Of a DNA stretch of 64,000 nt, positions 1 to 10,553 are shown in pieces. The translations under genes and the position numbers were made by a program. This stretch comes from Guillardia theta CCMP2712. Its lineage: Eukaryota; Cryptophyceae; Pyrenomonadales; Geminigeraceae. The stretch lies in assembly GCF_000315625.1 (NCBI RefSeq), contig NW_005434517.1, forward strand, positions 42,052-106,051, read 5' to 3'. Each line of letters starts with the position of its first letter. Position 1 is the first letter of the stretch. The notes beneath the pieces are model-generated. The model saw only the letters and a program-made list of their open reading frames with translations. It did no database searches and had not been told where the DNA came from.

Positions 1-116
1 CAGCGCAAAATTATTCCCTCCTCCTCCTCCCCCGTCTCTGCGAGGCCGTCACAGACCCTCTCACCTTTTCTGCTCTCTCGGACATCGATATCGCTCAGGC
101 ACGCATCGCGCTATCT

Positions 117-117
117 T

Positions 118-152
<35 letters not shown>

Positions 153-154
153 CC
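117..154. repeat. (TGCC)n microsatellite
   Basis: About nine tandem TGCC units lie upstream of the first gene. The same tetramer recurs at 60144-60196, where it is joined to TGAC units. Confidence 0.95.
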
Positions 155-458
155 ACCCACCCGCCCTCCCACCTTCTCTGCCTCCCTGCCTTACTTCAAA
201 ACTCCCTCCCTTGTTGCCCCCTCATGCCCATTCTCCTTCCTTTCTCTTTCCTCTCCTCTCTCCTTTCTCTTGCTCTTCCTTTATTTCATCCTCCTGCTCC
301 TGCTCCTGCTCCTGCTCCTCCTGCTCCTCTCGAGCCCTATACTTGGTCCTGACTAATCCTGACAGATTGTTGAAACTCTTTCCATCGTCTACTCTTCCAA
401 CCCCTCCGACCCTTCTGCAGGTCTCACCGCCCCGCTCCCTCCTCCTGTTGCCTCCTGT

Positions 459-1176
459 GTGCTGCGATCGCTGGAGCGGCTCGAGGAGGAGGCGGCGCTC
501 GATCAGATGAGCCTGCGCCACTTGTGCTGTCTGCTGGAGTCTCTCAGCTTCTTGTTCTCGCGCTCTCCTCCTCCTCCTCCTCCTCCTCCTGAGTTGTGGA
601 GGAAGGGAGAACGATGGGATAGAAGGAGAAATGTCGAGTGTATGGACGGAAACGAGACAGGTCAGGATCTCCAGCGAGAGAAGGAAGATGACAGTTCAAG
701 CTGGAGGAAGGCAGGAAGAGACGAGAAGGAGGGGAGGGAGGGAAGGGAAGGGAGGGAGCGAGGGGGCAACGATGAAACGGAGGAGGAGGAGAAGGAGGGA
801 GGAGCAGAGCTCTCCAGCCTGGTTTCACCCGATTGGCTGAGAAACTTGTGCGACAAGATCTTGAAGAGAGTCATTGAGTACATCAGCATTCCCTCAGATG
901 CTCCTCCCGATCAAGAGCAGGAGGATGAGAAGGATGAAGGAGAGGAGGCGGGAGAACGAGCAGGGAAGGAGGGCGGAAGCGAGACAGACGAGGAGGTACA
1001 GCAGGACGGCGAGGGAAGAGTTGAGGATGGCAAGGTAGAGAAGGACGATGGAGAAACCACAGAGGGGACAGACGGCGAGACTAAAGCAGCGAAACCTCGT
1101 TCGGTGAAAGGCATTGAACATGTTTGGACTTGTTTACAATCTTTCTCTGTGTTGGGATATAAGGTGACTTGTCCTG

Positions 1177-1228
<52 letters not shown>

Positions 1229-2464
1229 ATCCGCTCCCGCTCCCGCTCTTGCTCTTGCATCATTTGCTCCTGCTCTTCGACTTCTTTCCTTCACTTCATC
1301 TCCTCACAACATCACTATCTGACCACCACGTTCGCAAAATTTACATCCTTTACTCTTTCTTACTTGCCATCGTTGTCATCCTCACCTATCCTTGTCTTCT
1401 TATCTATCATCCTATGCCCCTGGCTGGTCTCTTTTGACATCCTTGCGTTCGGACTCCTCCTCCCCTCTCCCCTTCCCCCCCCCCCGCCCTTTCCTTTTCC
1501 ATGGCTCTCTTTCTTCTCTTCTCTTCTCTTCTCATCTCTTCTCTTCTCTTCTCTTTCCTGACTCGCTGACACATCTTTCGGCAGATGGAGCAGGAGCATC
1601 TTTCGGCTATCATCCTGGCCCTCGCTCGTCCTCCTGTGCTCGCTCGTCTTCTCTTCAAGCACATTGCCATCGTCTTCTGGTCTGTCGCTGCTCAGGCAGT
1701 TGCGCATGGCGAGGCTCTTCCGATCTTCTTGCGCATGCACGACCAGCACATCATCCAAGCTTGCAACCTGACACGGAGCAAGGTGACTCCCTGCTGCTGC
1801 TGGTGGTGGTGGTTGTGGTGGTGGTGGTTGTGGTTGTGGTGGTGGTGGTGGTGTTGGTGCTGCTGCTGCTGCTGACTCCTCCTGCTCCTGCTCTTCCCGT
1901 ACCTCCTCCTCATTCTCTTCCTCTACCTCCTGCTCCTCCTGCTCCTACTACTCCTCTTCCTCCTCCTCATTCTAGTTTCTTTCTCGTCCTTTCTACTTTG
2001 ATCTGCTCCCCCTGCTCTTCGTGTTTCCCTCATCTTCACGTGGGCAGGAGTGATCTAACATATTTATCCCGAAGGTTCCCTTCTCCTCCTCCTCCTCCTC
2101 CTCCTCCTCCTCCTCCTCCTCCTCCTCCTCCTCCATCATCGTCCCGTACTGCTGCTCTCACTGCGACCTCCCCGTTACCAGGGATCGCATCCCATGGCTA
2201 CTCAACATGCCCGTCAGACTCGCACTTGATCGCATGCTCGAGGTAGCAACCGACCGACTTGACCGCATGTTCCACCCGGACCTCCAGGCCCTCCGGCAGG
2301 AAGCCGGCCCGGAGGTCTTCGTCGACGTCACTTCTCGCTTCATCTGCGGCATGGCAGTGATCAAGTTCCCAGCTGACAAGGCGAGGAACGTCCTGCGGCT
2401 CCTCCCCGTGGAGGCCAAGGCAGTGAAGCTGCTGATGCAGCGAATCATGCCGACAGGAGAGTGA
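459..2464 (+). CDS. Unidentified multi-exon protein
   Basis: I do not recognise this gene. Coherent coding blocks separated by pyrimidine-rich introns can be read on the + strand: about 459-560 (Leu/Glu-rich helix, contains RSLERLEEEAALDQMSLR), 800-1163 (VSPDWLRNLCDKILKRV, then a highly acidic linker, then SVKGIEHVWTCLQSFSVLGYK ending at a GTGACT donor), 1585-1781 (a hydrophobic helical block containing ARPPVLARLLFKHIAIVFW, ending at a GTGACT donor) and 2192-2464 (preceded by a TTACCAG acceptor, contains VFVDVTSRFICGMAVIKF and ends in TGE-stop). The blocks look like alpha-helical repeat protein. The true start may lie before base 1 of the window. The joins between blocks are inference. The gene converges on the zuotin gene, whose stop is about 235 bp away. 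Confidence 0.5.
1796..1874. repeat. (TGC)/(TGG) triplet repeat
   Basis: A run of TGC and TGG triplets sits just after the exon ending near 1781, inside the presumed intron. Confidence 0.9.
2083..2133. repeat. (CCT)n microsatellite
   Basis: About 17 CCT units on the + strand lie about 60 bp upstream of the last exon of the first gene, so they may act as an extended polypyrimidine tract. Confidence 0.95.
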
Positions 2465-2698
2465 ACAAGGGGAGGAGACGGCCGGGCGGAGTGGAGCGAG
2501 GGAGGAGGGAGGGAGGGAGGAGTGGTAGTGAGAAACGTTAAGAGGAAGGGGGCCAAGGAGGCGAGGATATATGGTGGAGGGATGGCAGCGGTGGAGGAGT
2601 AAAGAGAAGGAAACGAGCAGACAGACTTTATGATTCATGATGATCACAAGCACGATGATGATCTTTTGACAACTATCAAGTCCCTGCCACCGGCGTCG

Positions 2699-5342
2699 TC
2701 AAGTCGAGCTGTTGACGACGAAGGTATCTGGGGTGATGTTGAAAAGAACTGACGCTCTCTCTGCCGCTCGATGCATCGTTTCTTTCTCCTCCGATAGAAG
2801 TTTCGCTGCCTCTTTCAGCACATCGAGAGCAAGAGCACATCTGAAACTAAAGTCATACCCACTTCCACTCTCCTTCTCCTCTTCCCCTTCTCCTCGTCTT
2901 CTCCCTCCTCCCTGCACCTCTTTCCCCGTACCTCTCCTTCTTGTCCTTTCCCTCCCCCGTTAGTTGGCAGTAGTCTTCATCTAGCAGATCCTCCTTCTTC
3001 ACTCTCTCCTGGTTCCTGGGCAGGGGGTGACTGGAGTACGAGCAGCACACGCTTCCTACTGCAGCAGGTCGTCGCAGGAGGGATCGCGAATACGGTTGAG
3101 GCACAAGGACTCTCCCGAAGCCTGGAGGCATCCGAACATGAGGAGACAAGGAAGGAAAGCCAAGCGAGGAAGAGAAGAAGGGGAGGAGAAGTAGAAGGGC
3201 CTGCATCAAAGATAGGGAAGCAGAGAGGGGGGGACGAGGGGAGCGAGGAGGGGGGCTGACGCTACCTTGCATTGCCAGAGAAGAGCTTCCTGCCCTTGCA
3301 AGATCCTCCCTAAGTCGCTAGCCAGCACTCGTAGAGCGTTGGGATCAGAGTCCTGGCGACGGAGGGGGTCACAGGGATGAAGAGGAGGCGAGGGAACGCG
3401 GCGGATGAGGAGAGGGAACGTGGTGGAGGAGGAAGGGAACCTGTAACAGCTCCTCCATGTTCAGTCCTGGTACATCACCGTCATCGCAGATCTCCTTGGA
3501 GATCTGTCTCATCGCCTGCATGCCACTGTCAGATGGTGTCCCAACAGCGGCTGCAGGAGGAGAAACGAGAGCAGGGAGAAGTGAGGCGGAGAAATGAAAG
3601 ATTTAGGGCGAAAAGAGCAAGAAAACCGACCTGACGTGCCTTCCGTGCATGGAATTTGTTCTCCTTGTAGGCTTGCTTTGCTTTCACCTGACAAAATTCC
3701 TCAGACATTGACACATCCATCGGCTCCTAGAAACCTTCTCTTCTCTTTCAGCCAACTGCTCCTTCTCCTCCTTCTCCTTCTCCGTGTCCTGGTTGTTGAC
3801 CGGCTGCTCCTGCCCCGACACGTCACACAGCAAGGAGGTGAGATCCGGTACCTTGAGCTTCATCGCTTGTCGCATCGCCTTCTTCCGCTCCTTCTCCAAC
3901 CTGCGCCATCTTGAGATGCCTGTCTCCGCCAAGTTTCGCAGCACTTCTTCATCCTCTCTCTTTCCGCGATCCGAGGGTCATGCGCCTTTGCCATCCGGAC
4001 AAGACTCTGTATGCGATTGGCCTCCTCTATCCTCTTCATCTTGATCTCCTGGAAGAAGATTTCATCTCATTGACGTACCATCATCACTCTTTCCCACCTT
4101 GTCGTGATCCTTGATCATCGCTCTTCGCTCCCACCTATTCTGTGCACTTTCGAGCTTCTCATCAGCCTGGAAGGTGAAATCTCGCCATGTCTGTCGACCG
4201 CATCATCTCCAACACATACGAGTCGCACTGCAAACCTGGAAGTTCTCCCAGAAGTTGTAGAACTTTTCAACCTGCCAACATCGTGATTTCCATATACAAA
4301 CATGCGGCACATGGGCCAGACATCCCTCGCGCTGTATTTATCAGAGCATCAACACATCTCATGATTCTCGCCCCCTCTTACTCTCACATCACACAGCTGT
4401 CAAGAATCACCTCTGCCCATGTTGTGTTCTCGTCTCCAAGGCCTGGCACGTGTGGGTTGGTGGACCATCTAGCGTTCACCTCAAAGTAGTGGGACATAAC
4501 AGGGAAGAACCCTCCCTGCATGCAAGAAGAGGACAAGTCAAGGTAACAACAACATGAATCCCCATATGAGCAATCGGCAGAGAGTGATAGAACCTCGTTG
4601 ATCTCCTCTTCTGTCGGCAAATGATCCGTGCACGTGTCAACGGCATCATAGCCCATGCGCTGACCAGATATCAGTGAAAGTCACGGGCACGAGAGGGGTT
4701 GACCTTGCTCTTGTCGCTGAGAATCTGGTACGCTCTATTGATGCGCTTGTACGCCTCATCTGCAGCCTCCACACTGCCGAGTCCATGCCTGACAACTTTA
4801 TCCGGATGGCACAGCAGCGACGTTCGATGGTAGGCCTTTTTTAGTTCATCTTCTCCTGCTTGCCACCTTCTCTCTCCAAGACCAAGGAGCGAGTAGAGAT
4901 CGTCCTCTCCCGCCAATGCACGCTTCACAGCATCAATCCCATGCAGCCTTCGTTCCCTCCGCTTCGCGTCAGCGTCCTTGGACTCCCCGTCCCCTCCGTC
5001 CCCTTCGTCATCTTTCTCGCTGTCGAGTTCCGCTCCCAGATGTCTCATCCTCCTCTCCTCGTAAGACCTTCCAGCATGTTCATAGCTCTCTCTCCTGATG
5101 GGGGCTGCTATAGATCCTACGACCTCATTCTGCAAACCCCTCGAGACGGGGAGGGTAACAACACGAAAGGGACTTGTTCCACTTGCATCGTCATGCGACT
5201 GTCTCAACCCTCTTGGCACAACACCAGCATGGGCGAGGCATCCTGCTCGTCCAGCTCCTCGCAGCCCTCCTCTTTCTTCTCCCGCCCATGCCGTCAGCAT
5301 CAGCGCCAACCACGTCGTTACCCGCCATGCCCATGCGACCAT
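2699..5342 (-). CDS. DNAJC2: Zuotin/DNAJC2-type ribosome-associated J-protein
   Basis: Zuotin is the J-protein of the ribosome-associated complex and stimulates Hsp70 at the nascent-chain exit. The first exon (4671-5342) carries a J domain with DLYSLLGLGERRW, KKAYHRTSLLCHPDK (HPD near residue 180) and KRINRAYQILSD. Later exons carry the zuotin-specific UBD: YDAVDT, FEVNARWSTNPHVPGLGD, EKFYNFWENFQ, TWRDFTFQADEKLESAQ and RIQSLVRMAKAHDPRI. The gene then runs through charged helices (LEKERKKAMRQAMKLK, EEFCQVKAKQAYKENK) and ends in helices resembling the RAC head, with stop at 2699. No SANT domains are seen, unlike the human protein. The N-terminus (MVAWAWRVTTWLALMLTAWAG) looks like a signal peptide, which a cytosolic zuotin should not have. 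The reading frame shifts after DPRI near 3970, so either an intron or an indel lies there. The family call is firm; the exon map and 3' exons are approximate. Confidence 0.85.
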
Positions 5343-6060
5343 TGCCTATCCTGCCCCGTTCTACCCCACCTTCCCTTCGGCCACAGGCAGTAGACACCCC
5401 TACCCTAATTATACTATCACCAAACCGGGTGGAAGTCCCTTTTTTTGACTACCCTACCCCCACTGGAAAGACGGCACCCCTGCACAAAAACCTCGCGACA
5501 GTCATAGAAAAGCAGAAGCTGTTCCGGCAATGCCAAGCACAGAGCATAGCATAGAGTGCGGGAGTGGGTGTTTGGTAGACTTGTACCATGCCAACGTCTT
5601 GCAGACATCATATCGCCTTAGCTGCAACAAGACAGTCTTTGCTCAAGACCGAGTTTAACACACACGAAACAAGGATCCAGGAGCACATGAGAGGTAGACT
5701 GAATGCTAGGATGTGAAACCCAAGTCGTCACACCCCGAAGCTTGACGGTTTGGTTAACTGATCTCGAGCGAGACTTTCGTTGGCATGGATATGTTCCACT
5801 GTCGTCCGTACGATGGGAGCCACCTGAGAGAGGTTCAGATCAGGGGTAGATCCAGGGTTCAGCCCGTATTCGACTTGAAAGGCAGACAACCCTGTCTCTT
5901 TGCGACGTGCATGGTTGAGGGAGAATTCAATGATGGGCAGGCTGATGTCCTAGTCCTCGCGCCGCGGTCCTCGGAAGCTTGCGTGCGTAAAATGTCGTAA
6001 TCAGCACGTTGGGCTCGGTGATCGTGGCCGGCATCGTACGGATAGCAGAGGAATGCTGAA
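5343..6060. other. Intergenic, no gene seen
   Basis: There is no coherent coding block. The stretch holds an ACTACCCTACCCCC-type block at 5449-5462, a motif that recurs near other unique/repeat boundaries in the window. Confidence 0.5.
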
Positions 6061-7125
6061 TCATTTGTGCCGGATCCACTTCACAATTCGTAAGAATGCG
6101 AATCCACTATGATGATGAAAGATTTTAAGATCTTGCATAATCTTGTATCTAAAACGACGGCGGAATAAAGTTTGAGGCGAAAACAGGTTTGAACCAAAGT
6201 CAGGTGCACACAGTACCTGAGTAGTACACTTGAAGAATTGTGTTTGTCCTGTAAGAGTATAAATGTACGCTCCCAGGTTGCCTCTAGCATGAACCTTCGT
6301 GAGTCCTCCAATCCCAGCGACGACAGCCTGAGGTGACGCCAGGGCAGAGTTGTGAAGGAGCGAGGGATCGTTTATTATGTGGACCTGTGATCCTGTATCC
6401 AGTAAGAAGGAAACATTTAGCTTAGATCGGATTCTGCACAAAACGCTTTAACAGCAGTCTGATACGTGCACATATTGATGGAACATGTGGAACACATAGG
6501 ATCAGAGTCCAAAGAGGCAGGCAGCGCATGTCCATAGATTTTCGGATTCCAACGACCAGGGTTTGGGGGGACGGAAACAGCAGCGTTCTAGTTGAGCGGT
6601 GGTTGAAGAAATGTTCCGATGGTGATATAGTCCCTTGATCTGAAGGAAAAGGTAGCGCCACACCGCTAATGGGTAGACTGAAGCACACATTCGAATGAGA
6701 CGTCGCTGGGGGCGGGGGTAAAGGTTCAAGGTGGCCAGTAACCGTACCTGGTCCATTAAGAGCAGGTCTGGTGGGGCACGGTGGAAGTGCAGCGGCTGGA
6801 CTAGGAGCCTGAGGAGACCGTGGAACTAGCTGTCGCCTGCGATTCATGCTGGACTGCACACAGACTGTCGACAAACTCAAGTGTCTTGACATGTTCGACC
6901 TTGCCGTAAGCTTTCAAATATCCATGGTACGAAGGATGCAAACATGCGGGCTTGAGTATTGTTGTTATAGTCTAAGCTTTCAAATATCCAAGGCACGGAG
7001 AATATAGACGTGCGTTTAGATTTGTTGATTTTCCAACAAAGTGCAACTGACCGAATAAAGCTGTCCTGAATGTAAGCAGCAACCATGGTTTCAACCACCT
7101 TGCTCGACCCATTGTCGTAATTCAA
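6061..7125 (-). mobile_element. Decayed retrotransposon fragment with retropepsin motif
   Basis: The minus-strand block 6061-6441 encodes FLLDTGSQVHIINDPSLL. This is the LDTG active-site signature of a retroviral-type aspartic protease, followed by IGGLTKVHARGNLG and further beta-strand-like sequence, as in LTR-retrotransposon Gag-Pol proteins. The upstream minus-strand blocks 6422-6892 and 6877-7125 are open but shift frame, are proline-rich and contain scattered Cys. They fit a degenerate Gag/linker. The peptide VPWIFESL occurs twice because of a local duplication (about 6908 and 6972). No reverse transcriptase, integrase or LTR pair was found nearby, so this is a remnant. Alternatively it could be a DDI-type cellular protease, but the context argues against that. 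Confidence 0.6.
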
Positions 7126-7200
7126 CAGATAATGCCATGAAACAGTTTATTTACAGAACATGTTATGTCCACTAAAGAATATGAATTGAGTATACACTAT

Positions 7201-7506
7201 TCAAAGCAAATCTCGCCACTTCTCGCTCTTGTCAGTCTTGCCCGCCCATGGTCCGCACTCTCCAAAGTGGGACTTCTTGTTTCCAACGAACGACTGTAGG
7301 TTCTTCTCGAACTCAATTGAGAACTCAAGATCGCAGGCAGAGGCACTGTTGTCGTTGAATGGCTGGTGCATCCCAAATGTATACTCCGAGTCGTTGTTTG
7401 ACCACGAGCTGCAGGACTGCTCCACGCTCTCTGGACTGCATTTGTCGTGCTGAAGGGTTGACGTTGTTTGAAAACTTCTCGTTTCAATTTCTGTGGATTC
7501 GGGCAT
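7201..7506 (-). pseudogene. Short ORF, probably retroelement-linked
   Basis: A 101-codon minus-strand ORF that is polar and has no recognised domain. It lies just upstream (in the minus direction) of the retropepsin remnant and may be its Gag 5' end. It could equally be a chance ORF. Confidence 0.25.
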
Positions 7507-9056
7507 TGCGTTCAGTTTTGCTTGATACGATGTTGGTTGACTCCAGGTCCTAGGGGCTGATGAGAAGAAGGGCGTTGCTTACAAAAAATGAAGGACTTGC
7601 GATGAATGCAACAAACTTGGATTGTTCTTTCCTTTCAAGAAGCTTTGTGAACAGATGCAGGTAAGGTATGAGATGTGTGTAGGAATGAAAGGTGAAACAC
7701 AAGGTGTAGGCAGAGGCAAATTGTTGTGTTCCGGCAGACTGTACAATGATGTAGACGGGTGAGGAGCAGTTTTACGTGCATACAGGCACGGAGTCAGCTG
7801 CTGACGATGATGACAGTCAGTCTGTTCGTGATGACTAACGATGTTGTAATGACTCTCCGAAAAGAGAGGTTTCCGATATTTATGCGCCGTGTGCGTGTAA
7901 AGCCCTCAGGTTTCAAATCCCTTTTAATTTTATAAAACGTTTATAAAGCAAATTACAATGACAATATAGATGTATAATCAGTATCCAAAGATCGCATCCT
8001 TTGGACTTTTAGACGCTTCATCGACAAGAGATGACCCCTACCTGGTATTCTGCGACCACCCTTGTTAGCACATATCTATCTGTATCTGGGAGACCACTAT
8101 CCTAGGAATCACCCACCCTACCCATCCATCTGTCCCTGGTTTGTACCTATAGCCAAGCCATGATGGTCCCACCGGGATACCGACTGCAGTTCTGGAAGGG
8201 CGTGGGTCAGGGTGGAGGAGGGGTGCAGGGGATTGCGGTGACAGGGTGAAATGTTAGGTTGATACTTCCATTGCTTCCAAGCTGATCGATTTCTGCATTG
8301 AGAGCTTATTGTACAATCGCCTACCTTCGAAACAAGAGTTGCAGGTCGGAGTCTGAAAACAGCCCGAAGGAATGAGGGGGTAGGGTAGCCAATCGTTGGT
8401 ATGGATGTGTCGAGCGCGGGCCATCCCTCATTGCGACCCTGTAGCTGCATCAGGGGCGATGTCAGCAGCTGACGACCGCCGTCCGAGGCCGGCCGAATGA
8501 TCACGTCTGAACTACCCCAATCACCCTATTATTTCATAACAAAAAGTACGGGTGCTTCGAGACAGGAAGATGCCAGCAATCACGAGGCGCGTCCTCTTTG
8601 ATGCTCATGGGCCACCAACAGCTAAAACATTAAATATAAACCTATATAGTTTTAGATTATAACTATATTAGAGATGCGTCGTCGTAAAGAAGTTGGGTAC
8701 GAGGGGTTAAAAAAAACAAGCGAGGAACACCTGGAAGGCAATACGGGGTCAGAAGGCCACTGGTACAAATCTCTTTACTCATCGCTCCAAATATATTACT
8801 CATCTCCTCTCCTCGCGCCCCCCTCAGGCATCTCATCTCGGATCGAGCCGATGTCAGCTCCCGAGCGTTCGCTCAACTTACCTCTAGTACTCCAGTACCA
8901 CCCTGTAAGGTATTCATTCAGTACCCCTAGCCTGCGGGCCAACCCCCCCCCCCCCCCTTTCTGATTTTACTACTGAATTTTACTACCGAACTGCTAACTA
9001 ACTTTTTGAGTAAAAGTTTGCCCGCACGTCCGACGGGGCTCCGAGCCGTGGCATCG
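7507..9056. other. Intergenic, AT-richer, no gene supported
   Basis: Open frames such as 8118-8504 (-) lack recognisable motifs. There is a poly-C tract at about 8943-8957. An AT-rich stretch with ATATA runs lies near 8625-8670. CACCCACCCTACCC-like blocks occur around 8040-8125 and its complement near 8380. Confidence 0.5.
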
Positions 9057-9386
9057 TTTACTCAAAGTTAAGTTAAAATCAGTGGGAGGAAAAACTGACA
9101 GTAGTGAGTGCCCGAACCGGTCCGGCTGGCCGGGCTAGTACGCCGGGCCGGGCCCCGCCGTAGCGCACGGCGCGGCCGTCACTCAGGCGGCCCGGGTCCT
9201 GAGCCCCGGAGTCCGACGAACCGGGTGCCCGATCCAGGCTCAGAGCCCGGTGCGCCGCCGGGCGGCCCGGCGGCCTCCGGCGGCCTCCGGCGCGTGACAG
9301 TACAGTTCACGTACTACGGTACTACTGGCGGCCGGTTACCATACGGCCCCCCGGTCACTCAGTGGATTAACTTAACTTTGAGTAAA
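9057..9386. mobile_element. GC-rich MITE-like element with inverted terminal repeats
   Basis: The sequence TTAACTTAACTTTGAGTAAA (9367-9386) is present as its exact reverse complement at 9057-9076. The two copies enclose about 290 bp of very GC-rich, palindrome-rich DNA. The reverse complement of 9057-9078 (22 bp) recurs exactly at 46592-46613, at the edge of another GC island. No coding capacity and no clear target-site duplication were found. This fits a non-autonomous inverted-repeat element. The class assignment is inference. Confidence 0.55.
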
Positions 9387-9429
9387 GGGAGTCACCGTAC
9401 TCAGACCGTCGTCCTCGAATGAGATAAAA

Positions 9430-9881
9430 GTAGGCCTGTAGGACCTGCCGTTGATTGATCCCGGCGGCACCGGCCCCAGCCTGCGGTGGCGGGGGCGGCT
9501 GCCAGGACTCGGGAAACATGAACTTGAAGCAAGGTGCAGTGAAGAGCAGGAACTTGAGCAGCTTGTGCCACTCGGGGGCAGGGCATGATTTAGGGAACTT
9601 AGTAGGATGAGATCTAAAGCCCCCGATAGTCAGCAGGCTCACAACAACCTGAAAGAATTCTTGAGTCATGCCTGAGGGTTCAAAAAGCATAGTGTCTACC
9701 AAGCCCCGGTGATTGAGCCGAGGAGCAGGCAGATATGGAAGGAGAATTCATTGAGAAAGTTAGAGCTCTCAGATCCGAGTGACTGAAACTGACTGACCTG
9801 ACGACACTGTGCAGATGACAAGAGATCCTGATGCTCGATGATGGAGAGGAGAGAGGAGCGGTAAGTGTGAGGTAGCAGCAT
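9430..9881 (-). CDS. Doubtful small gene
   Basis: Two minus-strand blocks look more protein-like than chance: 9696-9881 (start MLLPHTYRSSLLSIIEHQD, containing NEFSFHICLLLGSITG) and 9430-9702 (FFQVVVSLLTIGGF, WHKLLKFLLFTAPCFKFMF, then a proline run). They could be two exons of a small hydrophobic protein. The proposed start shares the CATG at 9879-9882 with the start codon of the opposite-strand PLAC8 gene, so at least one of the two starts is probably wrong. No family recognised. Confidence 0.3.
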
Positions 9882-10473
9882 GTCTTGGTCGACAGGGTTG
9901 TTCTCTTGCTGGGACGACTTCGAAACCAGTATGTCTGACCTGATACTTGACTGCTGCTGTTCTCACATTGACCTTGATCAGTGATGAACGGGACTGTTCT
10001 GTGCGGCGCAACCGTGTGCTTGATGTCGGTAAACAACAGTGTTGACATGAACGGAGGAAGACCGAGCTGTAACATCCCGACGAGGAGGTTGTGGAGGGTC
10101 TCGAGGGACTGCGGATGCTCGGGTGAGCTATGGGAGGGAGGCAGGAAGAGGATGAGCTATAGGTGGAAGGGAGGCTGGACGGTGAAGCTGAGAGGTTGGC
10201 AGAGAGGGATACAGCCATGCTCATCAACAGCCTGCTCTGCGCCATGTTCCCTTGCATGGGCATGTACTGGAGGAAGCAGATCCGAGACGCGTTCAGCATC
10301 CAGGGCAGTATGTCAGGAGACTGCTTCGCTTGCGCCTGCTGCTTCCCGTGCGCGGTGAGTTTGCTCGACATAGTTTACTCGCACTGAGGAGCCGAAAGGC
10401 CATGCAGGAAGCGAGGGAGATCAAGAAGCGAGGAGGAAGCGTCAATGCCCCCGTGCAGATTCAGATGAGCTAG
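9880..10473 (+). CDS. PLAC8-family cysteine-rich protein
   Basis: PLAC8 proteins are small Cys-rich membrane-associated proteins; plant members include metal-resistance and cell-number-regulator proteins. Exons readable on + are 9880-9929 (MSWSTGLFSCWDDFET), then about 9982-10028 (MNGTVLCGATVCLMS), then about 10172-10353 (AERLAERDTAMLINSLLCAM, FPCMGMYWRKQIRDAF, GSMSGDCFACACCFPCA), and, after a short GTGAGT...AAAG intron, 10398-10473 (MQEAREIKKRGG, stop TAG). The CCxxPCA...QEARE end is the classic PLAC8 C-terminal signature. The hydrophobic stretch around LINSLLCAMFPCMGMYW fits the usual membrane segment. Order and spacing match the family; exon 2 boundaries are uncertain. The gene converges on the CEP95-like gene, with 80 bp between stops. 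Confidence 0.7.
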
Positions 10474-10553
10474 AGATCACGCGCTCGACTCGACATGCTC
10501 CCAGGCCCTGCAGCAGCAGCATGTCAGGTCGGCCCCAACAAGTCTCCTCGTGC

